64,000 bases of DNA from Sympetrum striolatum (GCA_947579665.1 OX388347.1:40680943-40744942), one strand, 5' to 3'; counted from the first letter of the stretch, positions 12,966 through 26,570 are shown. Translations and numbers: made by a program. The notes: generated by a model from the letters alone, not told the origin.

Positions 12966-13964
12966 ATAAGGTAACAATTGAAAGACATAAAATTATTTAC
13001 TAATTTGTGCCTAAAATGGAGTTTAATTTAATCGTATTACAATCTATACTCAAACCTTCACTGGTTTTTAAAACGATGATAAACATAACTATCGCTATGA
13101 GTTACATTCAAATCAGAAAACTATTTTAGATTATAATCCATTCCATGCCAAAAAAAGTTACGTATAATCTTCGTATTAGTTGATAAGGAGATTTTATTAG
13201 AAATGTCATTAGTAGATTTCATTATGTTAATTACTACTGCATACGATTCTTATTGGGCCTAAGGTTTATATGATTTAAATTTCTCCTATATCTACGCAGA
13301 AAAATAATATTGATGGCATTAACAGTAGTTTAAATTGTTTATTCGGTTTACTGTGGTGCAATCAATTAAAAAGGTTTTGGTGTGACAACATATTTTAAAA
13401 ATTATGTAATGGTGGGGAGAAAGTTATCATTTCATTGGATGAAAGATAATCTCTTCAGGAACAAGTTAAGCCACAATTTTGTAGGAAGGAAGAGATTCTT
13501 ATTTAATTTCCCTCAAAAAAATTTAATCCTGCAAAATGGATATCGTTACATTGAAACATTATAGATAGTGTTCATCAATCGAGACCATTTTCCTTAAACT
13601 TCCATGCCGGAAGTTTGTTTTTAATTTAGTGAGATTCTGATGACGTAGTTAAGCCATTAATGTGTATCGACTCCTTGATATACTCATGTAATCAAAAGTC
13701 GAAAACTGCCAACACGTAATCAACGGAATTTAGTGGATGCATGTGCAGTAGAAACAGTGGCCTTTGATGGAATATCGATCCACGTCAATCGTGATGAATG
13801 AGAATGATACAGAGTAAACACAGGAAAATCATCAGTTTTTATTTTTGGTAAATAAAAAAATCGATCAGCGAAGGTTAAGCTATGTGCTCAGTCGAGATAT
13901 ATAGTAAACATAAATATGAGTTAATCAATTTAACACCGAAGATGAATATATGTGTTGAAATACA
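12966..13964. other. AT-rich non-coding DNA
   Basis: No gene, RNA or repeat was recognised. The 60-codon frame at 13382-13564 has no context supporting translation. Confidence 0.55.
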
Positions 13965-14360
13965 CTAAAAAGGTGGACGGGACGGAACGAAAAGTAACAA
14001 GGGAAAAGGAAAATGTAAAGGAAACATGGGAACGGAGATAGGGATGCGTGAAAGAGCTGACAGATAGAAGAGAGTGGATGACGAGTCGAAAAATGCGAGA
14101 TATCGAAAAGTTATGAAAGGGCAAAGGGTACGTGGAAAAAGATAGAGCAGATGGAGAAGCGTAAAAAGGTGACAGAGGGATGGAATATAAAGAGATGGTA
14201 TACAGCCAGATAAAAAGAGTATGAAACAGTAGATATATATATATAAAATACGAGAGATGGAAAGAAAATATAGATATGAAGGCCAATATAAAAAGGAGGC
14301 GAACGGAAGAAGTAAACAGCAGAAAGGTAGATGAAAGAGAAAAAGAAATGAGCAGTGAAT
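13965..14360 (+). repeat. Long purine-rich (A/G) tract
   Basis: The plus strand is dominated by A and G for about 400 bp, with irregular GAGAGA, GGGA and GAAA patches and a short TATATA run. This strand asymmetry alone creates the long minus-strand frame at 13930-14439 (169 codons), which translates to a Ser/Phe/Leu-rich low-complexity chain and is not a credible protein. Similar tracts recur at 15.8, 32.4 and, as pyrimidines, 45.6 kb. Confidence 0.6.
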
Positions 14361-15221
14361 TTCTTAGAATTTTATATTGAGAGAGCATATGGAAGGGATA
14401 AAAGTAAATACCCTTGACGTTAGATGAAAGGAAAGGCAAATACGCAAAGACAGATGATTTTTGTATAATTTTCCGTGCGACGCTGTTTGGAAATTATCTG
14501 TTTGAAGAGGAGCATGAAGATAGCAAACGTTGAATTTCCTAAGGCGGTCGCGTAAGGGCTTATCTGATCGAAAGATGTTTATATCGCCGTAAAAGAGGAG
14601 TTTTCTCAGTGAAGTTAAAGTCTCCACTTTCACAGAACGTGCTATAATAGATTTTTGGACCAGGATGAATAGTTATTAAACTTATACCTCCCGCTTTATG
14701 GACTAAAAATCTAGGATTCACAATTCCGGACATCGTAATGTATACGAAAAGCATTATCTAAATTCTTGAAGACGTTTGTTTTTGCAGAAAGTAGATACTG
14801 CGAAAGAGTAGGGAAGACTTATAACTGAAATATAAAAAGAAAGATTCGCATCTCTTTTGTCATCTTTCCTGAAAGTGGGAAATACCTTTGATCCTTTAAT
14901 GAAGTAAAAGGCAGCATTATTAAGTTTTAATTACGGATGAGTACCTTTACATTTCGGGTAATTTTCGTCTTCAAACTAAAATTAAGGTTACACTGTTCCT
15001 TATTAATGGAGCCGTAAGGCGGAGAGTACTATTAATTTTTAAATTATTTGGGAATATTAAGTAGAAACACTCTTTGCTCTGTAAACAGCTGTTCACAATG
15101 AGGTGGAGTTTTTGCTACCATATGAATGGAATATTTTTCAATTTAAATTTGATACTGGATAGAGAGAATGTAATTTTATTGACTTTTCTCATGAGGTATG
15201 AGTGAATAATTACACTGATTT
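14361..15221. other. AT-rich non-coding DNA
   Basis: Only short frames are present (up to 89 codons, minus strand) and none resembles a known domain. No repeats were identified. Confidence 0.5.
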
Positions 15222-15482
15222 AGGTCTCTCCTCAAGCAATGATAAGGAAAGTATAAGTCTTAGAGGCATTGCTCTTCGCTTGCGTGGACAGGTTCTGCTT
15301 ACAGCACTCTGCCTTCTCAGAAAAAACAAGGACAGACTACCTCATTCCTCATCTCGCCTTCTTCATACATACTTCATACCATACTTCATACCCCCAGACT
15401 ACATCATTCCCCAAACTAGTTCTTAGTAACTCATATTAGTGGGGGCTGAGGTACAACCAGCCTTCGGATAGAGTACTTAATG
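15222..15482 (+). repeat. Dispersed repeat family R1, copy 1
   Basis: This segment aligns by eye to 35757-35965 in the same orientation. Shared blocks include GCTTACAGCAyTCTG, a run around CAAGG-CA-ACTACCTCA-TCCT, and a downstream GGGGG-TGAGG block ending in a CACTTAA-like or TACTTAA sequence. Copy 1 has gained a local triplication of CATACTTCATAC-like units at about 15360-15395. Two copies in 64 kb imply an abundant element; I see no terminal repeats or coding, so the class (SINE, LINE end or other) is open. Confidence 0.65.
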
Positions 15483-15829
15483 GAGAGAAAATTGTAACTT
15501 CGAACTTTTTCACTTTCGACCCTTTTTTTTCATACCTTCCTATTTTTCTTGTACTCGGTTTTTTAATAAGGGACAAAAAAGACGTGGAACACTATTTTGA
15601 TATAAGCCAAGCAGCTTTTCCGCTTAAGAAATTTTCAGTCGCGGGCATATTTTTTTGTAAATTCAGAGTGCACATATTTTGAACGAAAATAAGGTGAAAC
15701 CTAAACGCGAAACCATTCCCTATTTTGATACGCAAAAGGTCTAAAAACGCGCCAAAGAAAAATAGGAAAAATCCCGTCGTAGCACGCTTTCCCACCGAAT
15801 TTTCCCGAAAAATCTCTCTCTCCACGGCA
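15483..15829. other. AT-rich non-coding DNA
   Basis: No gene or repeat recognised. The 96- and 82-codon minus frames that overlap at 15592-15949 have no recognisable motifs. Confidence 0.5.
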
Positions 15830-16160
15830 CGAACGCCGTATGAAAAGGAAGGTGATATTAGTAAGGGGAGAAAGTAGAACAAAACGGAAAAGAGAATCGG
15901 AGATGAGGGAGGGATGGGGCGGTGATTGAATGAGGTGGGAGTGGTGCAAGATGGAATGGTGGATTCTGGGTAAGCAGTAGCAGGAGAGAGGATTTATGGG
16001 AACAAAAGGGAAATAAAGAACGGGGGATCGGAGGGAGGGGTGGAGAAGTGAGTTAGGAAGCGAATGGGCGAGGATGAAGGGAATGCACTCTCAGGGTTCT
16101 GGTGGGGGTACGGGGAGGGTTCGAGGCACGGAGATGAATGGGAAAGGGTGAGTAGGGAGA
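15830..16160 (+). repeat. Purine-rich tract (GGGAGG/GGGAGA type)
   Basis: The plus strand is strongly G/A-biased with repeated GGGAGG, GGGGAGG and GATGAAGG strings. The minus-strand frame at 15994-16395 (133 codons) translates as Pro/Ser/Leu-rich low-complexity sequence and follows from this bias, so it is not annotated as a gene. Such tracts can adopt triplex structures; no function is shown. Confidence 0.6.
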
Positions 16161-18029
16161 GAGGGGAAGGAGATATGATAGGGATGTGGACGTTAGGAAA
16201 AAATACATTCTGCAGGTTAAATGGGTAAACTTGGAAAGTTAAGGGAGGAAGAATGGCTCTAAAGACAGGTGTGGTCAGACAACCAGGCGTCAGGATTTCA
16301 TGTAGACAAGATTCCATGCTTGCATGAGAAATTCGAGGGGGGTTTATACAGTAGTAATTCAATTTCGACAAGTTATTATAGAAACAGGAAGTCATTTCAA
16401 AAGGATTTTCGAACGGGGTTATTTTAAAAGTCAGAAATTCGCCCTATAGGTTTCCAAGAGCGGATTTTAAAAATATAAATCAGTTGATTGCAGCGAAATG
16501 AAGTGATTTAGTGCATTAGGAAGTGATTTGGACCTTGGGAATGGCATATAAAATCGTGATTGGTCTATAAACTCATAGTGGTCTGTGAGCATGCGTTAAA
16601 ATATTTGTGAATTTCTATCCCCTACTTTTGTAAACGTTCTGAATATACCAAGTAATATGTCTCTGATATGACTGTACCATATAATCAATGAGTAGATAGG
16701 TGAACAAATATTGTTGAATTGAAGTAATTAAGTGTCGATAAAAGAATAGGTAGGTCAAATTTCGAGAGGAGAGGGACGGCTAAAGCATGTAATTAAGGGT
16801 AGAATATGTAGGAAAAATAAAGGAAATATAAAAGAGAAAGATGTTGGATATTACTAATGACAAAACGTCTTTATTCCAGTGGGATTGAGACTAATCTATC
16901 CTCATAGATTATACAAAAATCAATGAAAAAAAGATAGTTTGAGAAGAACTTTAAATGTAAAAAAATCCAAAAATTCTTAGGAAAAAAAATATTTGATGAC
17001 CTAAAGGGTAGGGAAAATAAACGAAATAAACTACAGTGAAAAAGGTGTATAAAGGTATCGAAAGTAGAAAACTCATATTAGTTCATGTATTTGATTAGAG
17101 TAGATGGAATACCTATTTATCAAAGTTTCAAGTAGAAGTACGAGGACTACATTTAATATTTAATTGAAATATAATCTTAGTGGATCCCTTCATCACCAAA
17201 AGTGACAATTATTAACGCAAAAATGCAATTATACTAAGGTTTAAGGTTCATTTTTATCAGCGTCAGATTGCCATATTTGTTTCGAAAGCTTTAAATATTT
17301 AATGCATATCAAAGGAGAAAACGAGAATCTCGGAATTGCTGTTAAACACAGCTCCGTTATTTAGAGTGAGCAAGGATGTCTCTCTCGTAGAACTGAATCA
17401 TTCATAACCTTAATATCCATGAATGAGATTTGTATTGGGAATAAGCTGGAAGTGGAGCACGGAAGTATTTCCAGAGTTTACTGAAGTGACGGAGGAGAAA
17501 AAGTAGGCAAGCTAAAGCAGATACGTTGGAAACAATTATCTATGCATTTTTTGTCGGCATTGTCTCGGTGTTTGCTAATTAAAAGACGGCAGACGGCTCT
17601 AATATTCAAGAAGGAGAAAAGTAGGTTGACGAACTCAGAAAAAGGATAGCATTTTATGTAGCAGTTTTTGCAAAATCTTTTGCCTCCTTGGGGAATCAAA
17701 AAGGAGGATGGAATTCTCTTCGGTGTGGCGAGACTTTCGAAGATTCCCGTCTTAAATGGGAAAGTTTGGGAAACGACCTTCTCTAATGTGATGGTATAAT
17801 ACCCGAAAATTTCTTGGCTTATTTCACGTAAACCTGCGATTTACGTTCCGCATTTTTTATTCCGAAACGCGGTTTTTATGTAAGTAAATTCATTTATATC
17901 ACCCTGCGTTTTTCATTGATAATGCGTATTTCAGATGGGGACTATAGATCCCATGATAGAACTAACCGGTCGCACAATACTGGTAAATTGAGTTCTCAAA
18001 GATAATATATGAAATGCGTGTTAATTCTA
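16161..18029. other. AT-rich non-coding DNA
   Basis: No coding, RNA or repeat structure was recognised. Frames are below 75 codons. Confidence 0.55.
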
Positions 18030-18225
18030 CAGGGTGTTTCATAAATAATTGCCCAATTTTAAAATTTTATATTTAAGAAACACCAGCGTGCGTCTGTACG
18101 GTTGGCAGTGATCTTTAAATATTTCGTGAATATTTTGCAATTTCTTCGATTTTCGTAGGATGATGATCAATAAATAACCGATAAATGTTAATTTCTTAAA
18201 ATTGGTAACTTTTTGAAACAACCTG
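18030..18225. mobile_element. Mariner/Tc1-type MITE with TA target duplication
   Basis: A 196-bp element is bounded by TA on both sides (18028-18029 and 18226-18227). Its ends are imperfect inverted repeats of about 40 bp: the left begins CAGGGTGTTTCA and continues through a -CCCAATTTTAA- block, and the right end is the reverse complement, reading GAAACAACCTG at the terminus with AATTTTAA-type sequence inside. TA duplication plus CAGG-type termini are hallmarks of the IS630/Tc1/mariner superfamily. It is too short to encode a transposase and would be non-autonomous. The 60-codon minus frame inside is incidental. Confidence 0.8.
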
Positions 18226-18360
18226 TATCTCAGATATTATTAAAAATATAGACACATCTGAGATTTAAAAAAATGAAAAATTCAAACAATTAAATTCATA
18301 AAAACCACTAATAATGTAATGCGACGTTTTTATATTTCTTACTGTCAGTTGTAAAATATC

Positions 18361-18480
18361 TTCATTAATAATAGAAAAATATAGAAAAATATCTTCATCA
18401 CATTTCAATAGTTTTCATCACATTTCAATATTTCAATAAAATAATAGAAAAATATCTTCATCACATTTCAATAGTTTCAT
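18361..18480 (+). repeat. Local tandem repeat, ~40-70 bp units
   Basis: The phrase TAATAGAAAAATATcttcatcacatttcaatag-type sequence occurs twice, with an extra inner duplication of the ATCACATTTCAATA part. It reads as recent slippage-type duplication directly downstream of the MITE at 18030-18225. Confidence 0.65.
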
Positions 18481-20439
18481 CGTATACAGTTATAAATAAG
18501 TGCATTAGAAGGATAGTTAATCGGAAAAAATGGAGCCTAAACTAGAATGCATTTTGAATAACCTCATGCCTTACAAGACCTCATATACGTAAAGTATGAT
18601 AAGATAAGATATTTCTCATACATTGTTAAACTGTATAAATCAGCGATAGGGAAACAAGTAAACGATTGCGTAAGAGGAAAATGAAGAGGGTTCTGTGGAA
18701 AGAAAGCCGATGGGAAAACCAGTAGATGAAGGAAGCTAAGAGATTAGACGGGCTTCTGGAGAAGAAATCGTTTAAGTATTGAGAGGGTGGAGTATAAATT
18801 TTCTCAGGGCACATCGGAAGAAGAATGGTGATTTAATCGATGAAAAAGAGTTTAGGGAGAAGAAATTGTGTCGTCGCGTTGAAATTAGAGAAGCAACGAC
18901 TAGGGAATAATTCACTCAACCTCATTTTAACCTCGAATGGCTTTTATATTAGGAAAAGAAAGATTTTTGATTGAATCTTTTACGCAGATTTATACTACTG
19001 CAAAATATAAATGGTAAAATACGCGAAAATAAGTACCACATGGTGGTGTTTGCTTTTGCGTTCGGCTTTGAAAATAATTTTTTATTAATATATACTCTTA
19101 CAATACTAAGTACACATTTTGACTGAAGAGTTTTCTTTTTGATATTTTTCTCTTCGTTGAGTTTGATTTGTTGATGCATTTTCAAAGGATGAATTATTAC
19201 AAATAAGTATGTGAGCCATCAAAGTAAATTGCCCAAAACATTTTTTGGATATTTTGAACTACATGTGCGCTTTTACTTACTTTTTATGGTTCCCTCGATT
19301 CCTGGTTTCATTGGATATATCTTATGTAGAATTTTGAATGAAGAGTGTCATAGGCGGAAAGACGTAAGGATTCCTGAAATAAAAAGAAAGAAGATTATAA
19401 GATGAGTCCAAATAATATAATGTTGTATAAGGGATAGACTAAGCAATTATTTGTTAACAATAAATACGGGCTTATTTTAGGTTTATTTTGGAAATAAAAG
19501 AAAATCATTGTATTATATAGTATAGATTGATTTTGGAATATGCATGTTAAATATAACTGCAAGTGTGTTCATGCGATTTCCTCTCTGTGTTCCCTCAAGG
19601 AAAAGCGGAGTGAACTGCACTAACTTAACATAACTCGGGAAAGATTGGTAGAGTTTCAGGTTCTGTAGTTGAGTGGCGATGATTTGTTTTGTTCACGGAG
19701 TTGGATAGTTTTTGTGACTTTGGTAGACTCCGTATTGTGTTGTCATAGTGAGATTTTCCAAGGAATTACCCTCTCTTCTGTGGCAATTGTCTAACAGACA
19801 AAACTTTTTAACATCAATTTAGGATTTAAAAATCTCTCTTTAGATACTCATATTCATGCATTACATATATAACAACTTTTACTTTGACAGGTCTACTTGG
19901 TTTACTCGTACTTACGAATATGTTTATTTTTATCTACCTAATCCTGCATCTACTTGCATTAATTGTAAATTATAATATATATAATATAATTATATTATGT
20001 TAATAATTTCATACTAATATTTTCCTTATTTGCGAAACACTGTTTAATGACAGATTAAGGTAAAATGGTTAAGTAGAATACCGTTAATATAGTTTACACA
20101 AGAGGATAAAGCGTCCTTTCGTGGGTGCGATGAACTGGTTGTTTATTTTTTTCCTGCTTTCCCACATGAAAGATTCTTTATATCTATTCTGTATTAAATT
20201 TATCCGATAATTGTCTCGTCTCGTACTTTTCCTCTGTCGTGGGAGATGGAGACAGCTTATTCACAGCTACGAGTGGATATCTTTTCGAAATCATAATATT
20301 CAATTTACGGAATCCTGTTGTGTATAAAATTGAAAACGCTTCCTCGAGAGCGAGGATCTCTTTGAGCACTCCTTCATCACTCCGTCCCATAGAATTCGAA
20401 TCATCCGTCGCTTCGGAGAATGAAAGAAGAGGGGATGAA
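18481..20439. other. AT-rich non-coding DNA
   Basis: Frames are short. The 64-codon frame at 19211-19405 (+) has a hydrophobic middle but no promoter, Kozak or splice support. A TA-rich self-complementary run lies at about 19975-20000. Nothing else noted. Confidence 0.5.
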
Positions 20440-21085
20440 GTTATTTCCAATTCGGTTCTTCACTAAAGCGCCCGCCGAGATAAGAGAAAAAAATACGCGA
20501 ATATTCGACATTTAATCCACATCTCTCATTGTTAAACTTTGGTCGCGAGGTGGCAGGTTTCCGTGTGGAAAAACTTGTACTGTTTATGAAGAAAATTCGA
20601 GCTCTGGGCGACACAAGACGCGCCCCAGTTTTCCCCTCAATGCGACGGAGTCTGCAAACCAAACAAAACGCGAGGGCTCCGCGAACTTGCTTCCAGCGAC
20701 GTAACAAAGTCATTTCAAAACACTAGCGAAGTTTCAGTCACTTCTTTTTATCCCTCCCTCTTCCAGACATTTTTTTGCTTGCAACTTTGACGCTTTGGAA
20801 AAGAAATCGTCCAGTTCGCTTTTGTTTTTCGCTGCCCAAGAGGCGCAATCCTTCATAAGGAACCACTAAACAGTTCCAGTCAGTGTGAAAGTGATCATCA
20901 CAATAAAGCCGAAAGAAGGAGCCCTTCGCAAAAGTGGCCGGGCTTTCTGAGGAACGAAAAGGAATTCTGCCAACTTGAACAGGAAGCTGGTGGAAAATTT
21001 GATTAAGATAATGTCTCGCATCCACTTCAAACGCTTGGAATTCTCCGTGGACAATTTCTAAACAGTCAAAAGGTGGTAAATATAA
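20440..21085. other. CpG-retaining island with a non-low-complexity minus frame
   Basis: CpG-rich sequence with overlapping short frames. The minus frame at 20738-21097 (119 codons) is the least repetitive of the longer frames in the window and ends in a basic tail (SGRGRDKKK), but it shows no domain I know and lacks splice or promoter evidence. Treat as a GC-richer island of unknown role. Confidence 0.4.
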
Positions 21086-24049
21086 TGTTGGGAACAAAAT
21101 TAAAGAGTCCTCTTGAATGAACAGAGTACTCCTGCGTTAATTAATTAGACTACGAATCGAAGAGTTATTTTTTTCCTATTAATTAAAAATCAGGAGTTTG
21201 GAAGATATTATAAATAGTATGAAGATTTATATCAATACAATATTTTTGTATCTTATCATTTAAAGCTTATTTAGGTATGCTAATTGGAGCAATCTATTGG
21301 AAAAACACTGGTTAGAGATATCGATAAAAATGTTTACCCGTAAAGTATCGAAGAAATTTCTTACTTGAAGAAAATCCTTACTTTAAACATATTCTTTTGA
21401 TTATTGAAGAAATTGACTTTGTTACCGTCCAAGAAAATCAGTAGCTATCTGAAAGAATCGTATATTTTTGTACGATAATTTTAAAGTAAGGATTGCATCT
21501 TTGATTCCTTTGCGCAAATAAAAATAGTGTCTCTAAATTGTTCCGCTATCGATGAAATAAAGAATTTGATTTACCTCACAAACTTTTCAATAGAATTTTT
21601 TCCACCGTAAACAAACTTTCAGTGCTGAGATAGGGGGAAACTGAAGGAAAATATTAACAGGAAGCTGCGACATATTGATGTTAGGTCTGAACTTTTTCCT
21701 TGTTATTCTGTTTAGCTCTCCTTGCCTTAGGGAAGCATTCCTTGAAACAACATGATGAGAACGAATATTTTTGGCTGGATTTGATGACGCAATCTTCGAT
21801 AGGGATTACCTGGATTGACTAACTTTTTCATCTTTACCCAAAAAAATATTTCAATATCCCTATATCGAAAATGTTATTGTTGATGAAGTCAAATTGTTAA
21901 TTATGCGGAAAATTATGAGAATATCATTCTATCTGGTTATCTCTTGATTTTATGTATTGATTGCCGTTCGTTTATGTTTTATGCGCTATTTTATGTGCGT
22001 AGACATAAGAGAAATCGACATAAGAGAAATATGAGTAATGGTTGCAATGAATGTGATAGTCATTATTTAATAGCATATAAACAGCCATACATTTAATGAT
22101 AATATATTTAGATATTAAATTTTCTCTTGAGTTTGTAGGGTATAAGTAATACAAAGCAGTACTAAAATTAAATTTGGGATGGATGGTGGAAACAAAAGTG
22201 AGAATTATAATTAATTTTCAGAGTAAATTTCGGACTATCTTTCAGTAATATTATCATTATTCCAACCTTATATTTAAATCACCAAAATGAGATTCACATA
22301 AAATAATTAGCAGCAACAATAGGTTTCCCTTGTAGATAATTACGTGTTACGTGTAGTTTACTCAGAGAATTAACTAAGTTTTTAAATCTAAATCTATTTT
22401 CTAAATTAATTAAGTTTTTTTAGTGTCTGCTGCGCAAGAGGCTAACATTGCCTGCTCAAATTCTCCCATGCGCAATATCGCCATTGATTTTTGAGCTAAA
22501 TTTTTAATATGTACGTTTTCTAAATGTGCTTTATTCATAAAATGATCAACTTGATCAATTGCTTGATTTATGAGGTATCACAAAATTCTTTTTCATAGAA
22601 GGACGTGAGTATTTCGGATCAAATGTAAGTGAAATTTCGTTTCTGTCATAAGGTACGCATTTCTTTAAATGTTTTATTAGTTTTCTCAATAAAATATTAT
22701 AGCTAATAATAGTTGCTCGGTAAAATTTTATCGATGAAGGACAGTTTCCGTGAAGTGTGGAATTTATTTATGAACTTACTCCTCTTTGCATGGAATAGTA
22801 TTATAGGGTAAATAACTATCATTTTGAAATATTTGTTGACTATTACTGTTAATTTTGATAATTCAAGTCATTTTTCTCAGTAACATTTAGTATAAGAGTA
22901 AAGTAGTTTTGTGCCAGAGAAAGAAAGATTACTTGACTATTCGAAGAGTTCAATTTTCAAGTTTATTTATTTTTGTATATTTCAGTTTTTAAATGTAATT
23001 GTAATGATTAATGAAAATCATATCTTCGGTTATGATCGCCGGTATGCCGGGGCCTTTTTTAGGCAGCACTTATGTTAGAAAGATAAAAACAACTCGAATA
23101 ACTAGGTTATGAATTGAAATAATTGATATTCAACTTAAATTTCGAGTATTTTTATGTGAAAGCCAATTTGAGAGTGGTGAGATTATGAGTGAGATTATTT
23201 TTTTCTTTTTGCAAAATCAAGTACGTATATCTATGATTCACCAAATGTTAAAAATAAATACACAGGCCGAGCGGAACATAAGAGCATCTAGTGCTCTCTG
23301 TAAAATCTTTTTGTTAACTACCTTTGATAACTCTGAGTTAAGGTAGTTGTCCAACAGTCACAAAAATAGAACAAAGTCCAAAAAATAAACAATGCCAAAA
23401 GAGATAGAGCGAACGAGGTTCCGCTTATATCAAAGGTAACATCAATCTTAAACTAAAAGAAATATTTTTTAACTGTCTTTCTTCTTATGTAGTTTGTTAA
23501 ATTCGTTTGTCGTTTTAGAAAACCTTTCGGGTCATGCTTTGAATGTCATACATATCCTTTTCACTACTATTATTTGATTAAGCAAATGGTAGCTTTTTTA
23601 TGCGAACTAATTTTATTTTATACATTTAAAATACCTGAATATATTCCAAAAAATCAAGCTATTGGATGGCCATTCTATATTTAATCACTGCATCCACGGA
23701 TAATGGACATTCATAAAACTATTATTAATTTTAAAATCTGTTTGATACGAATATAAATTTTTCCTTTAAGTTATTAGTTTTTCAAAGCATTTTCTTTTTG
23801 GGAATATTTACGAAGAAATACGATATTATAACTATTTAGCTATATTTACAATTTTATGATATTTTCAATAACGAAGGGTAGCAAGAATTTTTTTATGAAC
23901 TATAATTTAATCTTCCTTTAATTTACTATATAGTTTTCGTGTGTTACCTTGTGTGAGTTTTAAAGCCGATGTTTTTCTCAGCTGCCTCCCCATTAGTCAC
24001 GTCTATAAACACTTTCCAAGGGGATATCTATATGCGTGCGCTTAATGTA
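21086..24049. other. AT-rich non-coding DNA
   Basis: No gene is visible. A perfect 14-bp direct repeat (GACATAAGAGAAAT) occurs at about 22003-22031. The rest is AT-rich sequence with stops in all frames. Confidence 0.55.
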
Positions 24050-25076
24050 AAAGTGAGTATCAACCGAGATTCCGCGCAAAGAATATTTACGACCCGACTT
24101 ATATGTTTTATCGCCATGTATTGCGAGTTTGAAAATTAAATCCAGCCCACATATATTGACGCGGGATCCGTGCAATAAATTACCAATGCCTGGGCGCGCT
24201 AGAGTAAGTGAATAACATTGCAAACTCTGGCGTCGTTCCAGCCGATATCTCGCGGAGGCAAAAATTGAGCGGCGAGCATGAAAAATGAATAGCTGAAATA
24301 TAAATCGACAGCTTGTGCATCACAAAGCATAGCGGCGCCGTGTACGTAACAATTTACCTAGTGCAGCATTGCAAATTCCTTTGAGCATAGACTCGCTTTT
24401 ATCTGCGGGAGCGAAACTCACCATTGGAATCGGTGACGGCAGGTTTTGATTTTATTTCCACCCTTTTATCTCTCGATCGCTACCGTGCACTCAGCGACTT
24501 TTAAAAACAGTTGACTTATTTATTAAATCGTAAATGCTGAAAAATAATTAATTCGACTATTTGACCTTTCTTTATCCCGAGTTGTATGCTTGACATTCTA
24601 GGAAACGAGATATTGCGCTATCCGTTGCATTTTTTTGTATCCTTCATTTAGTTAAGTATCGGATTTTATATCAAATGACAACTATCCCTCCGCTAGGCTT
24701 TAATTTTTATCGTAGTTACCAATCGCGTTTAATAAAAGTATAGATTTTGCTTCAATATGATTATATATTGAATATGACATATATTTAGATTTACCAAACT
24801 GATTAGTAATTGCAAGGCAATATTTACTATATTACTAAGTTATATACTATTTATTCCGCCACCATATGAACGATCCCTGATTTTGTTTATGTTGCCTTAC
24901 ACTTAAAGATTAATTCTACTTGCTAGTGACTTCTAAGAGTAAACAGGACTTGATTCATATTTTTGGAGCTTTTTAGATGACATTAGATATTGAGATAATG
25001 TGAGAAAAAAATATTATTTTAATCTTTCAAGTTGGTGCAAATGCTTGGTACTTCAATGACAAACTTTTCCTGCATA
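24050..25076. other. Small GC-richer patch then AT-rich DNA
   Basis: About 24050-24490 is richer in CpG than its surroundings; the longest frame there, 23993-24223 (minus, 76 codons), has no recognisable motif. Beyond 24500 the sequence returns to plain AT-rich DNA with nothing recognised. Confidence 0.45.
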
Positions 25077-25403
25077 GAAAATGTTATGTTATTAGATATC
25101 AATCCAATAATAATTCAAACTTGCATTCACTAGGATAACTTTAGTTGTAAATAATGAAGTTTAGTAGAAAACAATTTAGTTTAATGAATGCACGGTAAGT
25201 CATTAGCTTGAGGACAAGTATTGGAAACGTTTTATAAGGCAGATACCGTATTAGTAGCAGGATTAAGATTTTAATGTAAATAAAAATGTAATATGGTTAT
25301 TAAATAGCGCGTAAGGCCTTTCGAAAAACGAAATTATTTTTTATGTATCTAGAGCAGTTACAATTAAACTACCCTCCCTCATATATCAAGAAGTATACTA
25401 CTA
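25077..25403 (+). repeat. Dispersed repeat family R2, copy 1 (327 bp)
   Basis: The whole segment aligns with 29351-29676 in the same orientation at roughly 70-75 percent by eye with few gaps. Shared landmarks are TTTTAGTTGT near the start, a GAAGTTTA-CAGAAAA-AATTT block, TTAGCTTG-GGACAAGTAT in the middle, and a GTAAGG-CTTTCGAA-AACG block near the end. Sequence just downstream may also match the direct repeat that follows copy 2. No coding is seen; it is an old interspersed element of unknown class. Confidence 0.7.
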
Positions 25404-26570
25404 ATATTACTATTAAACAAATGGAAATAAATAACGATGAAAATTCTCATTTGCAAACTTGTTTTAAATGAATTCATCTTAAAAACATTTTGGAGCCAAT
25501 ATTGAGTGTATATTTATTCTTAATACTGAAAGATCTTTAGAAAATACAAGTCTTTTTAAAGCTTCATGCAACGTTGTATTTGCATCAAGGAATAACTTTC
25601 CCATCTTTAATAACATGAATCATCTTTCGTGGAGAATATGCTGTTTGCATACAAGTAGTGAATTAAGCCCATAAACAGGCTGAATTTTCAGGAAGGCGAA
25701 CGAATATCCAAAGATAGAAAACTTGGATGATATTCTGCTAATAATTCATCTTTACATAGGCCTCGTTCATTTTCGACGATAAGAACTGCTAAATGCCTGA
25801 GAAACCGAGTTGATTATCCAGAAAAATGGATATGAGAATTCGGATAGTAAAGAAGGGGAACCAGGAAAACAGGAAAGACATACCAGAGAGGTCAGAATGA
25901 TAAAAAACAACGATATTCGCGAAAGGAATCACCCTCCGGAATCCGAAATAAAACAAGGAGGACTCGTAATTTTTTCTTTCCTTCCGAGACGGGAAAAGGG
26001 GGAGTTTTGACCTTAAGCGAATTCGGAGAGACTGCGGCAGTCTGTTAACAAAGAACAAGATGAAGAGGTAGGATGAAATAGGGAAGGTAAAATGAAACAA
26101 CGGGATTCCGAAACAAAAGACGGGCTTTTTTGTCTCTTTGATGTTTTTCCTCCGAAAGATTGCGAGCTCAAAATCTGCGAAAGGAATGGATTCCGTTGCG
26201 TATGATGCAGGGGGTGGAATTTGCATGCGATTTCCTTCTCTTCCTTTTTGGGATAAGAAGGGAGATGGTGCATGCCTAAAAAGCGGATAGTCTTTGAAAG
26301 TTATCCGTTTCCCAGGATCGAGTTGCTTAATATTTCTACAAGAATGTGCTATATTTGAATATTTGTTTGAGAGTTTTGCGGTAAGAACAAATGTATTGAA
26401 TTATGATAATTGAAATTATGGGTTCAAAGTAACTCTTAGTTAGCTGATATTTTAGCCGAAGTTCTTACTGACTTATAAGTTTTTCAAAAATAAAAATTGA
26501 TGTATTTGTTGATTATATAAATTTTCGACAAAAATCATATTTACCTCCCGTTGAGAGACAGTTTACATTC
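25404..26570. other. Non-coding DNA with a GC-richer middle
   Basis: About 25780-26280 is somewhat GC-richer and purine-biased. It carries overlapping frames of up to 145 codons on the minus strand (25789-26226) which are Phe/Ser/Leu-rich and unsupported. No repeat family member was recognised here. Confidence 0.45.

Noticed and set aside
13930..14439. Open frame of 169 codons (-)
   Set aside because: Arises from the purine-rich plus strand; product is a Ser/Phe/Leu/Tyr low-complexity chain.
20738..21097. Open frame of 119 codons (-) ending in a basic tail
   Set aside because: Composition is ordinary, but there is no domain, promoter or splice support; the SGRG-like tail alone is not evidence of a histone-type protein.
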